Assembly (NCBI GenBank): GCA_007994965.1
Contig: VOPW01000001.1
Coordinates: 3,720,001 to 3,784,000 of the forward strand
Reading direction: 5' to 3'
Source: Piscinibacter aquaticus
GTDB taxonomy: Bacteria; Pseudomonadota; Gammaproteobacteria; Burkholderiales; Burkholderiaceae_C
DNA: 64,000 nucleotides
Shown here piece after piece: positions 43,546 to 55,674 of this stretch. How positions within the stretch are numbered: position 1 is the stretch's first letter; the number at the start of each line of letters is the position of its first letter. A program made the translations under genes and the position numbers. The notes beneath the pieces are model-generated. The model was not told the DNA's origin. It ran no database searches and saw only the letters and a list, made by a program, of their open reading frames with translations.

Positions 43546-43586
43546 CACGGCGTCCGGCCGGTCACGGCCACGTCAGGGGCGCCACC

Positions 43587-43592
43587 TAGAAT
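43587..43592 (+). promoter_or_regulatory. -10-like TAGAAT just before purB
   Basis: TAGAAT ends nine bases before the purB ATG at 43602. If used, the transcript would be almost leaderless. No clear ribosome site precedes the ATG, which is consistent with that. The -35 region is weak. Confidence 0.35.
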
Positions 43593-43601
43593 CGGGGCGC
43601 C

Positions 43602-44972
<1,371 letters not shown>

Positions 44973-44988
44973 GCGACGGAGCGCCGCG

Positions 44989-45828
44989 ATGAAGTTCACC
45001 GACAAGCTCGCCGCCGCCGAACGCACCAACGATTCGCTGCTGTGCGTGGGGCTCGATCCGGAGCCCTCGAAGTTTCCCGGCGCCTGGCAGCACGATCCGT
45101 CGCGCATCTTCGACTTCTGCGCCACCATCGTCGATGCGACGAAGGACCCGGTGCTGGCCTACAAGCCGCAGGTGGCCTATTTCGCCGCCCAGCGCGCCGA
45201 AGACCAGCTCGAGCGTCTGATGGCGCACATCCGCAAGGCGGCACCCGGCGTGCCGGTGATCCTCGACGCCAAGCGCGGCGACATCGGCAGCACCGCCGAG
45301 CAGTACGCGCTGGAAGCCTTCGAGCGCTACCAGGCCGACGCGGTAACGCTGTCGCCCTTCATGGGCTTCGATTCGGTGGAGCCCTGGCTCAAGTACGAGG
45401 ACAAGGGCCTGTTCCTGCTGTGCCGTACCTCCAACCCCGGCGGCTCCGACCTGCAGGCGCAGCGCCTGGTCACCGGCGACCTGCTCTACGAGCACATCGC
45501 CCGGCTCGCCCAGGGCCCCTGGAACCGCACGGGCCAGCTCGGCACGGTGGTCGGCGCAACCTTCCCGGCCGAGATCGAGCGCGTGCGCGAGCTCGCGCCG
45601 ACGCTGCCGTTGCTGATTCCCGGCGTCGGTGCCCAGGGCGGCGACGCGCTGGCCACGGTGCGCGCCGGCTGGCGCTCGCGCGACGGCCGCACCAGCGGGC
45701 CGGTGGTGGTGAACTCCTCGCGGGCCATCCTCTATGCCAGCCGGGGCAACGAATTTGCCGCCGCAGCCCGCGCCGCGGCCGAGGCGACGCGTGCATCCTT
45801 GGCAGCCGGCCGCAGCGCTGCGGGTTAA
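44989..45828 (+). CDS. pyrF: Orotidine-5'-phosphate decarboxylase (type 2)
   Basis: A 279-residue enzyme of the longer PyrF subfamily, converting OMP to UMP. The catalytic lysine-aspartate array is in VILDAKRGDIGSTAEQYA; other marks are LLCVGLDPEPSKFP, PVLAYKPQVAYFAAQ and LLIPGVGAQGGD (phosphate binding). The frame is intact. ATG 44989 has GGAGCG upstream. It is probably co-transcribed with purB. Confidence 0.96.
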   Translation: MKFTDKLAAAERTNDSLLCVGLDPEPSKFPGAWQHDPSRIFDFCATIVDATKDPVLAYKPQVAYFAAQRAEDQLERLMAHIRKAAPGVPVILDAKRGDIGSTAEQYALEAFERYQADAVTLSPFMGFDSVEPWLKYEDKGLFLLCRTSNPGGSDLQAQRLVTGDLLYEHIARLAQGPWNRTGQLGTVVGATFPAEIERVRELAPTLPLLIPGVGAQGGDALATVRAGWRSRDGRTSGPVVVNSSRAILYASRGNEFAAAARAAAEATRASLAAGRSAAG

Positions 45829-45891
45829 ACCTGCCCACGTATCGGCAGATCACGGCAGACTAGCCGCTGCTCGTCCGGAGCAGCACCTGCC

Positions 45892-48720
45892 TTGAACCCG
45901 ACCGTCCTTCCCGATCCGCTGCTGGATGCGCGCGAACTCGTGCGCCGCTCGCTGTTCGGCATCTTCGCCGGCGTCTTCGGGATCAACGCGATCCTGCTCG
46001 CGACCAATCCCGCCCTGTCGACAGTCGGAAAGGCCTTGCTGTCGAGTTTTTCCGCGGCCTTGTTCCTCTACAGCGCGGCGGCCGGCGGTTGCCGCGGCTG
46101 CGCACCGAATCGGCCATGGTCGGCGTGTGCGCCGGCGGCATGGTGCTGATCGCCGCCGCGGCGCTGGCCCTGGGCTGGGGCCTGAACGGGCCCGCCATCG
46201 GCTTCATTGCGATCCTGACCTTCCTGACCGCCGCGACGGTCAGCGCCGCACTCGGCATCTCGCTGAGCGCTGCGGGCGTGCTGGTGCTGCTGGTCCTGGC
46301 CTGGGCCGAATACGCCGGCTGGATCGGCGGCGTGACGGCGCTGCCCAACATGTCGCTGCCGCGGCGGCTGGTCAACCTGCTGGTGCTGGTCGGCGTCGGC
46401 CTGGTCAGCGGACTGATGGTGCGCCGCGTCTTCGACCACTACCTCGGCGCCAGCCGCGAGCGCGAGGCGCGCTTCCAGGGGCTGCTCGGCATCGCGGTCG
46501 ACACCTACTGGGAGCTCGACGAGCACTTCACGCGGACGCAGATCTGGTACCGCTCGCGCGACAACCGCTTCGTGCCCAGCGCGCGCAGCCTGAAGGCGCC
46601 GTGGGACCAGACCGAGTGGGAGTACGAACCTGGCCGCGATCAGCAGCACTACGCCGACCTGCGCGCGCACGTGCCGTTCCGCGACCTGCGCGTGCGCTGG
46701 CGCCGCCCCGACGGCCACGTGCACCACCTGCTGGTCAGCGGCGAGCCACGCTTCGACGGCGGCGGCCGCTTCCGCGGCTACTGGGGCGTGACGCGCAACA
46801 TCGACGAGCTGGTCGCCGCGCAGGAGGCGCTGCGCCGCTCGGAGACGACGCTGTCCACCCTGGTGGCCACCAGCCCGGACATGATCACGCTGACCGACAT
46901 GGCCACCGCGCGCTACGTGATGGTCAACGACACCTTCACGCGCGTCTCCGGCTTCACCCGCGAGGAGGCGATCGGCCGCACCTCGCTGGAGCTGGGCGTG
47001 TGGGGCTCGACCGAGAGCCGGGAGGAGTTCATCCGCCGCGTGGCGACCGACAGCCGCGTGCAGGACCTGCCCTGCAGCTTTGTCGACAAGTGGGGACGCC
47101 CGTTCACGCTGCTGGTGTCGGCGGCGGTGTTCGAGCTCGAGGGCCGCAAGTACCGGTGCTCAACGGCCGCGACGTGACCGAGAGCGAGCGGACGCGGCTG
47201 GCCCACGAGGCGGTGCTGGCCAACGCCTCGCTGGGCATCGCCTTCACCCGCGAGGGCCGCTTCGTGCAGGCCAACCCGGCGCTGGAGAAGATGCTCGGCT
47301 GGGAACGCGGCACGCTGGCCGGCCAGCCCGGCCGCGTGGTCTGGGCCAGCGACGAGGAGTACGCGGAGATCGGCGCGCTGATCGGCCCGCCGCTGTCGGT
47401 GGGCGAGCCGGTGGAATTCGTGCGCGAGCTGTTCCGCCGCGACGGCACGGGTTTCTGGTGCCGCATGCTCGCCAAGGCCGTCGACCCGACCCACCCGATG
47501 CGCGGCGGCACGATCTGGATCGTCGAGGACATCACCGAACGGCGCCGCACCGAGCAGGCGCTGGCCAAGGCCCGCGACGATGCCGAGGCCGCCAACCGCG
47601 CGAAGAGCGCGTTCCTCGCCAACACCAGCCACGAGATCCGCACGCCGCTCAACGGCCCGGTCGGCCTCGCGCGGCTGGCGCGCCGGCCCGATCTCGACGA
47701 AGGCCGCCGGGTGCAGTACCTCGAGCAGATCGCCGAGAGCGCCGAGATCCTGTCGGCGATCATCTCCGACGTGCTCGACCTGTCGAAGATCGAGGCCGGC
47801 AAGCTCGATGTGGAACACGTCGCCTTCGACCTGCACGCGCTGCTCGAGTCGCTGCGCCGGTCTACGGCACGCTGGCCGACGCCCGCGGGCTGGCCTTCAC
47901 GCTGGCGGTGGCGGCCGACGTGCCGGGCTGGGTGTGGGGCGACCCGGTGCGGGTGCGCCCGGTGCTGGGCAACTACCTGAACAACGCGCTGAAGTTCACC
48001 GAGCGTGGTTCGGTGGCGCTTGCAGTGCACCGCAGCCCCGCCGGCGCCGTGCGCTTCGAGGTGCGCGACACCGGCCCGGGCATCACGCCCGACGTGCGCG
48101 AACGCCTGTTCCGCCCCTTCACGCAGGCCGATCAGTCGACCACGCGGCGCTTCGGCGGCAGCGGCCTCGGGTTGTCGATCTGCCACGAGCTGGCCGGCCT
48201 GATGGGCGGGTCGGTCGGGGTCGACAGCGAGCCGGGCTGCGGCAGCTGCTTCTGGGCCGAACTGCCGCTGCCGGCCACCGAACCGCCGGCGCGCGATTCC
48301 GGCTTCGGCTCGCTCGGGCCCTCGCCGCTGGCCGGCGCGCGCGTGCTGATGGTCGAGGACAACGCCGTCAACATGACCATCGCGGTGGCGATGCTCGAGC
48401 AGTGGGGCGTGCAGGTCTCGCAGGCCGGCGACGGCGCACAGGCGCTCGTCGCCGTGGAGCAGGCCGAGCGCAGCGGGCAGCCGCTGGACGCCGTGCTGAT
48501 GGACGTGCAGATGCCGGTGATGAGCGGCTACGAGGCCACGCGCGCGCTGCGTGCGCGCCCCGGCACGCGGCGGCTGCCGATCATCGCGCTGACCGCAGCG
48601 GCGCTGACCTCCGAGCGCGAGCAGGCGCTGGCGGCGGGCATGGACGGCTTCCTGACCAAGCCGATCGACATGCAGAAGCTGCACGACGCGCTGGTGGCCG
48701 CGCTGGCCCGGGCGGCGTAA
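45892..48720 (+). CDS. Multi-PAS hybrid sensor kinase (first of tandem pair)
   Basis: About 943 residues after repair. Four to five N-terminal membrane helices (residues 20-180) are followed by three PAS/PAC units (PDMITLTDMATARYVMVNDTF, then ASLGIAFTREGRFVQANPALEKMLG), HisKA with NTSHEIRTPLNG (about 578), HATPase (DTGPGI, GSGLGLSICHELA) and a C-terminal receiver (VEDNAVN, VLMDVQMPVMSG, TKPID). Frame breaks lie near 46085, 47153 (CCGG for CCAGG) and 47865. TTG 45892 opens the membrane part; no better start is seen. No separate regulator is adjacent, and the next gene is a paralogue of the same plan. Confidence 0.88.
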
Positions 48721-48807
48721 CATCCGGGCCAACCCTCGCACCGGGAGGCGGCCCCTGCCGCCGCGCCCGCCCTGCATCGCAGCCCCGCCCCTTGCGGGCG
48801 AGACCGG

Positions 48808-51800
48808 ATGAGTTCACGCCCCCGCCCGCCGTCGCTCGAAGCGCCCGATGCCATCCGCCGGCTGATCGGCACGCTGTTCTTCGGCACGGCCGCCGTCACC
48901 GCGTCGGGCGCCTGCGTGCTGTTCGCGACGATTCCGGCGGCCGTGCCCGATGCGCTGCGCTGGGCGGCCGTGGCCGTCTTCCTGGCCTATGCGGCGCTGT
49001 CGGCCCGGCTGTGGCAGCTCAGCCGCCGCGAGGCCTTCGAGGCCGTGAACCCCGGCCTGCTGATGGTGTCGCTCGGCTCGATCGCCCTGGTGCTGGTCGC
49101 GGCCATCCTGTTCGACGACGGCCTGCGCCACGCCGGCATGGGCTTCCTCGGCCTGGTGGTGTGCATGCTCGGCGCGGTGGCCGGCCTGCGCCACGGCTCC
49201 GGTGGCTGCCGCCGCCGCGGCGCTGAGCGTGGCGGCGCTGGCGGCGCTGCAGCTCAGCGGCCACGTCAGCACGCTGCCCAGCACGACACCGGTGCCGCTG
49301 CTGGTGGCGCTGCACTGGCTGCAGATCGGCTGCGGCGTGGCCGGCGGCGCGCTGATCGCCCGCGTGATCGACCACTACCTCGCCGAGAGCGCGGCCCGCG
49401 AGCGGCGTTTCCGCGAGCTGCTGGGCATCGCGGTCGACTGGTACTGGGAGCAGGACGAGGACTTCCGCTTCACCCGCGTCACCGAGAGCCGCGCCGGCGC
49501 TGCGGCGCTCGCCGCAGCGCGCGCTCGGCCGCACACCCTGGGAACACGCCGGGCTCGGCCTGGACGACGAGACGCTCGATGCCCACCGCGCCGACCTCGA
49601 GGCGCACCGCCCCTTCACGAACCTGCTCACCACCACGGTCGACGCGCAGGGCCGGCTTCGCCACCTCGCGCTGTCCGGCGAGCCGCAGTTCGACGCCGCC
49701 GGCGTCTTCCGCGGCTACTGGGGCGTGGGCCGCGACGTCACCGCGCAGATGCGCGCGCAGCAGGCCGTCTCGGCCAGCGAGACGCGCTACCGCTCGCTGT
49801 TCACGCGCTCGCCCTCGGCGCTGGTGCTGCATCGCCGCGGCGCGGTGCTGGATGCGAACGCCGCCGCCGCCAGGCTGTTCGGCTATCGCGATGCGGAGGC
49901 GATGAAGGGCAGCAACCTGCTCGACCACTTCGGCTCGCCCGAACAGCGCCAGACGGTGCGCGAGCGGGCCGCGCAATCCGAGCGGCTGCAGGTCGGCGAC
50001 GCGATGCCGGCGATGGAGTACCGCATGCAGGCGCTCGACGGGCGCCCGATCGACGTCGAGGCCACCGCGGTGTGCGTCGACAGCGTGGCCGGGCCGGCGC
50101 TGCTCACGATCTATGTCGACATCACGGCGCGCAAGGCCGCGGAGGCGGCGCTGCGCCGATCCGAAGCGCTGCTGTCGCACCTGTTCGCCACCAGCCCCGA
50201 CTGCCTCACGCTGACCGACCTGGAGACCGGCCGCTATGCGCTGGTCAACGACAGCTTCCTGCAGGTCAGCGGCTTCGCCCGTGACGAGGTGATCGGCCGC
50301 ACCTCGGTCGAGCTGGGCCTGTGGCACCGCCCCGAGGAACGCGACGCGCTGGTCGCGGCGATCCGCCGCCAGGGCAGCGTGCAGGCGATGCCGATCACCT
50401 TCCGCCACCGCGAGGGCCGCCGCATCCCGATGCTGGTGTCGGGCGCACGCTTCGACTTCGACGGCCAGCGCTTCCTCGTGCTGGCCTCGCGCGACGTCAG
50501 CACCAGCGAACAGACACGGCTGGAAGTGGAGGCGATCCTCAACACCGTGTCGCTGGCCATCGCCTTCGTGCGCGAGCAGCGCATCGTGCGCATCAACGCG
50601 CGCCACCGCGAGATGTTCGGCTGGGGCGAGGACGAACTGCGCCACGCCACGCTGAGCGCGCTGTGGCCCGATCCGGCGGAGTTCCAGCGCATGCGCCGGC
50701 AGGCCATCACGCGGCTGCGCCACCGCCACGGCTACGAGTGCGAGACGCGGCTCAAGCGGCGCGACGGCAGCCTGTTCTGGGTGCGGCTGCAGGCGCAGTC
50801 GGTCGACCCGAGCAACCCGATCGGCGGCGGCACGATCTGGAGCGCCGAGGACATCACCGAGCGCCGCCAGACACAGCAGGCGCTGGCCGATGCGCGCGAT
50901 GCCGCCGAGGCCGCCAGCCGCGCCAAGAGCGCCTTCCTCGCCAACACCAGCCACGAGATCCGCACGCCGCTCAACGGCCTGCTCGGCCTGGCGCGGCTGG
51001 CGATGCAGCCGGGGCTGAACGAGGCACGCCGCCAGCAATACCTGTCGCAGATGATCGACAGCACGCAGAGCCTGACCGGCATCATCTCCGACATCCTCGA
51101 CCTGTCGAAGGTGGAGGCCGGCCGCATCACGCTCGAAGACGTGCCCTTCGGCCTGCGCGAGACCATCGCCGCCGTGCACCACGCCTACCTGCCGCTGGCC
51201 GAGGCCAAGGGCACGGCGCTGGTGCTGTCGATCGCCGACGAGGTGCCGGCCACGGTGCGCGGCGATCCGCTGCGCGTGCGGCAGATCCTCACCAACTTCG
51301 TCGCCAATGCGATCAAGTTCACCGAGCGCGGCAGCGTGCGCATCGAGGTCGGCCCGCGCGGCGACGCGCTGCGGCTGGCGGTGCACGACACCGGCCCCGG
51401 CATCGACGTCGACACGCAGCAGCGGCTGTTCACGCCCTTCTCGCAGGCCGACGACTCGATCACGCGCCGCTACGGCGGCACCGGCCTGGGCCTGTCGATC
51501 TGCCGCGAGCTCGCGTCGCTGATGGGCGGCAGCGTCGGCGTCAACAGCGCACCGGGCTACGGCAGTGCCTTCTGGGCCGACCTGCCGCTGCCCGAAGCGA
51601 AGGCGGCGCCGCCGGCCGGCGGCGGCGATGTGCTCGAGCCGCTGCAAGGCGGCCGCGTGCTGATCGCCGAGGACAACCCGGTCAACATGCTGATCGCGGT
51701 GGCGATGCTCGAGCAATGGGGGCTGGACGTGACGCAGGCCAGCGACGGCGCCAGCGCGATCGAGGCGGTCGAGCAGGCGGTGGCCGCCGGCCGGCCCTTC

Positions 51801-52040
51801 GACGTGGTGCTGATGGACGTGCACATGCCGGTGATGAGCGGCCATGCCGCCGTGCGAGCGCTGCGCGAGCGGCACGACGCGCAATCGCTGCCGGTGGTGG
51901 CGCTGACCGCCGCCGCGCTGACCTCCGAGCGCGACGAGGCGCTGGCCGCCGGAATGAACGACTTCCTCACCAAACCGATCGACGTGGCGAAACTGCGCGA
52001 GACGCTGGCGCGCTACCTGCGCCGCACGGCCGCGGCCTGA
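48808..52040 (+). CDS. Multi-PAS hybrid sensor kinase (second of tandem pair)
   Basis: About 1,075 residues with the same order as its neighbour: N-terminal membrane helices, a first PAS with LGIAVDWYWEQDEDF (matching LGIAVDTYWELDEHF in the first copy), three further PAS units, HisKA with NTSHEIRTPLNG (about 713), HATPase (DTGPGIDV, GTGLGLSICRELA) and a receiver (AEDNPVN, VLMDVHMPVMSG, TKPID). It has one extra PAS unit. Frame breaks lie near 49200 and 49515. It is 87 bp after the first copy. Both probably arose by duplication and may phosphorylate a shared Hpt protein encoded elsewhere. Confidence 0.88.
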
Positions 52041-52053
52041 CGCCGCGACCGGC

Positions 52054-54328
52054 TCAGGCGAGCAGCGGCAACTCGCGCACACGCCGGCCGGTCAGCGCGA
52101 ACCACGCATTGGCCAGCGCCGGTGCCACCGGCGGCGTGCCGGGCTCGCCGACGCCGCCGGGCTCGCGCGTGCTGGCCACCAGGTGCGTCTCGATGCGCGG
52201 CGTCTGCGCCAGCGTCAGCAGCGGGTGGTTGGGGAAGTTGGTCTGCTGCACGACGCCATCGACGATGTCGATGCGGCCGTGCAGCGCCGCGCTCAGGCCA
52301 AAGACGATCGCGCTCTCCATCTGCTGCGCGACGATGCCGGGGTTGACCACCGTGCCCACGTCGGCCGCGCAGACCACGCGCTGCACCGCCGGCTTGCCGT
52401 CGGCCAGGCGCAGCTCGACCACCTGCGCGACGATGCTGCCGAAGCTCGTGCAGCGCCGCCGCGCGCCGTGCCGGCCGGCAGCGGCGCGCCCCAGCCAGCG
52501 CGCTCGGCGGCCAGGCGCAGCACCGCGGCATGGCGCGGCAGGCCCTCGAGCAGCGCGAGGCGGAAGGCCAGCGGGTCGCGGCCGGCGGCATGCGCCAGCT
52601 CGTCGACGAAGCTCTCGATAAAGAAGGCGTTGTGCGAGTGGCCGACCGAGCGCCAGTTGCCGACCGGCACGCCGCTTCGCGTGGCCACGTGCGCGATGCG
52701 CTGGTGCGGCACCGTAGGGATGGTCGAACAGGCCTTCGCTGCTGGTCTTGTCGGGCAGCTCGACCGGGCCGGCGAGCGCGGGCGCGTTGCGCTCGAGGAA
52801 GCGCGGCGTCACCGCATCGCCGGCGCTGGTGATCTTCAGCGCGACCGGGCGGCCGCCGTCGTCGAGGCCGGCCTGCAGGAAGGCGGCGCCGGCGGGGCGG
52901 TAGAAGTCGTGCGTGAGATCTTCCTCGCGCGGCCAGACCAGCTGCACCGGCCGGCCGCCGGTCTCCAGCGCCACGCGCACCGCACGGCCGATCACGTCCA
53001 CTTCCAGCCGCCGGCCGAAGCCGCCGCCGAGATAGGTGACGTTCAGCTCGACCTGCGATTCGTCGACACCGGCCACGCGCGCCGCGATGGCGCGCGCGAA
53101 GCTCGGCGACTGCGTCGCCGCCCACAGCCTCACGTGGCCGTCGGCCACCTGCGCGGTGCAGTTGATCGGCTCCATCGCCGCATGGGCGAGATAGGGCGCG
53201 CGGTACAGGGCCTCCACCTTGACGTCAGCGCCCGACAATGCCGAGGCAGGCTCGCCCTGCTCGGTGAAGGCGAAACCCTCGTCACGCGCGGCCGCCTCGC
53301 GCGCAGTGGCCGCGAGCATGTCGAGGATGCGCGCGCTGTCCGGCACCACGGCCGGCGGGCCTTGCCAGTCGACCGCCAGCGCCTGCGCGCCACGCTTCGC
53401 ATGCCGGTGCTGCGGCCCACCACCGCCAGCGCGGCCGTCGAGCCGGCGATGGGCCCGAGCCGCACCACGCGCTCCACCCCGGCTGGCGCATCGCCGGCTC
53501 GACATCGACGCGCCCCGGGCTGCCGCCGAGCGCCGGCGCATGGCGCACGACCGCGTAGGCCATGCCGGGCAGCCGCACGTCGAGGCCGAAGCGCGCGCTG
53601 CCGTCGAGCTTGGCCGGCAGGTCGATGCGCGGTGCGGCGCGGCCGATCAGCCGCCACTGCTCGGGGCTCTTGAGCGTCACGCTGCCCGGCGGCGTCAATG
53701 CGGCGACGCGGGCCAGTTCACCGTAGTGCGCACGCTGGCCGCTGCCGGCATGCGAGACCACGCCCTGCTCGACCATCAGTTCGTCGACCGGAAGCTTCCA
53801 GCCGATCGACGCGGCGCCCAGCAGCTGCGCACGCGCGGTCGCCGCCGCAAGGCGCAGCGGCTGCCGGGCATCGGCCACGCTGGCCGAGCCGCCGGTCAGC
53901 GACAGGCCGAGCTCGCGCGCCAGCTTGGCGACGATCCAGCGGCCCAGCCGCACGCCGCGCGTCTCCTGGCCCGGCTCGGCATCGCGCGGATGCTCGGGCA
54001 ATGCCGCCATCGTGGCGGCCACGTTGCCGTAGATCGATTCGGCGCCGGCGTCGGCGAGCGTGATGTGCGCCAGCGGCACGTCGAGCTCCTCGGCCACCAG
54101 CATCGCCAGCGCGGTGTGCACGCCCTGGCCCATCTCGCTGCGGTTCATCGCCAGCACCACCGCGCCATCGGCGGCGATGCGGATCCAGCCGTTCAGCGCG
54201 ATGCGCCCGTCGGCATCGGGCTGCATGGCGGCGCGACCGAGGCGGCTGCGCGGCGGCAGCGCGGCCCAGCCCACCAGCAGCGCGCCGCCCGCCACGGCAG
54301 CCGACAGCAGCAGGCTGCGCCGCCTCAC
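52054..54328 (-). CDS. Molybdenum hydroxylase large subunit (IorB-like)
   Basis: About 750 residues of the xanthine-oxidase family, closest in style to isoquinoline 1-oxidoreductase/aldehyde dehydrogenase large subunits. A twin-arginine signal ([20 protein letters not shown]) indicates a periplasmic enzyme. Cofactor motifs are [35 protein letters not shown] and the catalytic glutamate in [18 protein letters not shown]. Several indels (about 53470, 53400, 52720 and 52460) break the frame. It starts with GTG at 54328, overlapping the small-subunit stop. The substrate is unknown; it oxidises an aldehyde or N-heterocycle and passes electrons through the small subunit. Confidence 0.86.
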
Positions 54329-54802
54329 GCGCGGCCCCGCGTGGCGCGCAGCTCGGCGGCCGCGGCGTGGATAGCGGCGCGCACGCGCGGGTAGGTGCCG
54401 CATCGGCACAGGTTGGTGATGGCCGCGTCGATGTCGGCATCGCTGGGCTTCGCATTGCGCGCGAGCAGCGCGGCAGCGGCCATCAGCATGCCGCTCTGGC
54501 AGTAGCCGCACTGCGGCACCTGCTGCGCCTGCCAGGCCTTCTGCAGCACGTGCGGCGCACCGCCTTCGGCCGGCCCTCGATGGTGCGGATGTCGCGGCCC
54601 GCCACCGACGACAGCATCGTCACGCAGGAACGCTGCGCACGGCCGTCGACGTGCACCGCGCAGGCGCCGCAGGCGGCCACGCCGCAGCCGAACTTGGTGC
54701 CGGTGAGCTGCAGCACGTCGCGCAGCGCCCACAGCAGCGGCATGTCGGGATCGATCGCGTCGTCGGGCAGGTCTCGAGCGTGCCGTTGATCGTGAGCTTC
54801 AT
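54325..54802 (-). CDS. Molybdenum hydroxylase 2Fe-2S subunit (IorA-like)
   Basis: About 158 residues with both cluster domains. The plant-ferredoxin-like motif is [20 protein letters not shown] and the C-terminal four-helix motif is CGYCQSGM ... CRCGTYPR. It lacks its own signal and is presumably carried out with the large subunit by Tat. Frame breaks lie near 54772 and at 54572, where a base is missing from CCAGG. Repaired, it reads [20 protein letters not shown]. It is translated just before the large subunit. No FAD subunit is encoded, as in other Ior-type enzymes, which use cytochromes as acceptor. Confidence 0.87.
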
Positions 54803-54950
54803 CGCGCTGCAGGCGAAAGACCGGGAGCGCGGATTGTGCGGCAGGCCGCAGGCCGTGCTGGCGGGGCTCCGGCACGGCATTCAACCGTTGCGTCTGTTGC
54901 CTTCAGCGGCACTGTGCGACGGCCGCGCCGAATCGGCGCACACTGGCTGC

Positions 54951-55660
54951 ATGAACGTCCTGGCCCGATTGCCCGAAGAAGGCGCCCCCGATCTGCTCTT
55001 CCTGCTCTTCCACGGCGTGGGCGCACGCGCCGAGGCGATGGCCACGCTGGCGCAACGCCTCGCGCAGGAGTATCCGCAGGCCGCGGTGCTGTGCGTGGAT
55101 GCGCCCGACGACTTCGACGCCGCGCCGGGCCGCGGCGGCAAGCAGTGGTTCTCGATCCAGGGCGTGGCCGACGACAACCGCCCGGCGCGGGTGGCCGCGG
55201 CGCTGCCGCGTTTCATCGCGACGGTGCGCGCGCTGCAGATGCGCTTCGCGATGGAGTGGCCGCGCACCGCGCTGTTCGGCTTCTCGCAGGGCGCGATCAT
55301 GGCGCTGGAGGCGGCGCAGGCCGAGCCGGAACTCGCCGGCCGCGTGATCGCCTTCTCCGGCCGCTATGCCACGCTGCCGCAGCATGCGCCGCGCGACACC
55401 TGCGTGCACCTGCTGCACGGCCTGGACGACGCGGTGGTGCCGCATGGGCCCGCCGTCGCGGCAGCGCGCCAGCTGGTGGCGCTGGGCGCCGACGTGACGG
55501 CCGACGTGCTGCCCGACATCGGTCACGAACTCGACCCGCGCCTGATCGAGCGGGCGATCGACCAGCTGCGCACCTTCCTGCCGCAACGCACCGGCGGGCG
55601 GCCTACGAGGCCGCGCCGGTGCAATCGACGCAGGCGTCGAGCAAGGACCTCGGCCGCTGA
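54951..55660 (+). CDS. YpfH-like esterase (alpha/beta hydrolase)
   Basis: About 235 residues of the phospholipase/carboxylesterase family. The nucleophile elbow is LFGFSQGAIMALE with the serine, the acid is in HGLDDAVVP and the histidine in DIGHELDP. The N-terminal segment LLFLLFHGVGARAEAM is typical of YpfH. A cytoplasmic esterase acting on short acyl esters in vitro; the natural substrate is unknown. The frame breaks near 55600, and the repaired end reads YEAAPVQSTQASSKDLGR. It is divergent from the molybdenum hydroxylase genes and converges with the GGDEF-EAL gene. Confidence 0.85.
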
Positions 55661-55674
55661 GGCCGCGGCCTCAG
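55657..55674. repeat. 18-bp perfect palindrome holding two stop codons
   Basis: CTGAGGCCG-CGGCCTCAG is a perfect palindrome without spacer. It contains the TGA of the esterase gene on the plus strand and the TGA of the GGDEF-EAL gene on the minus strand. It may help bidirectional termination, but it lacks a loop and a T-run. Confidence 0.45.
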
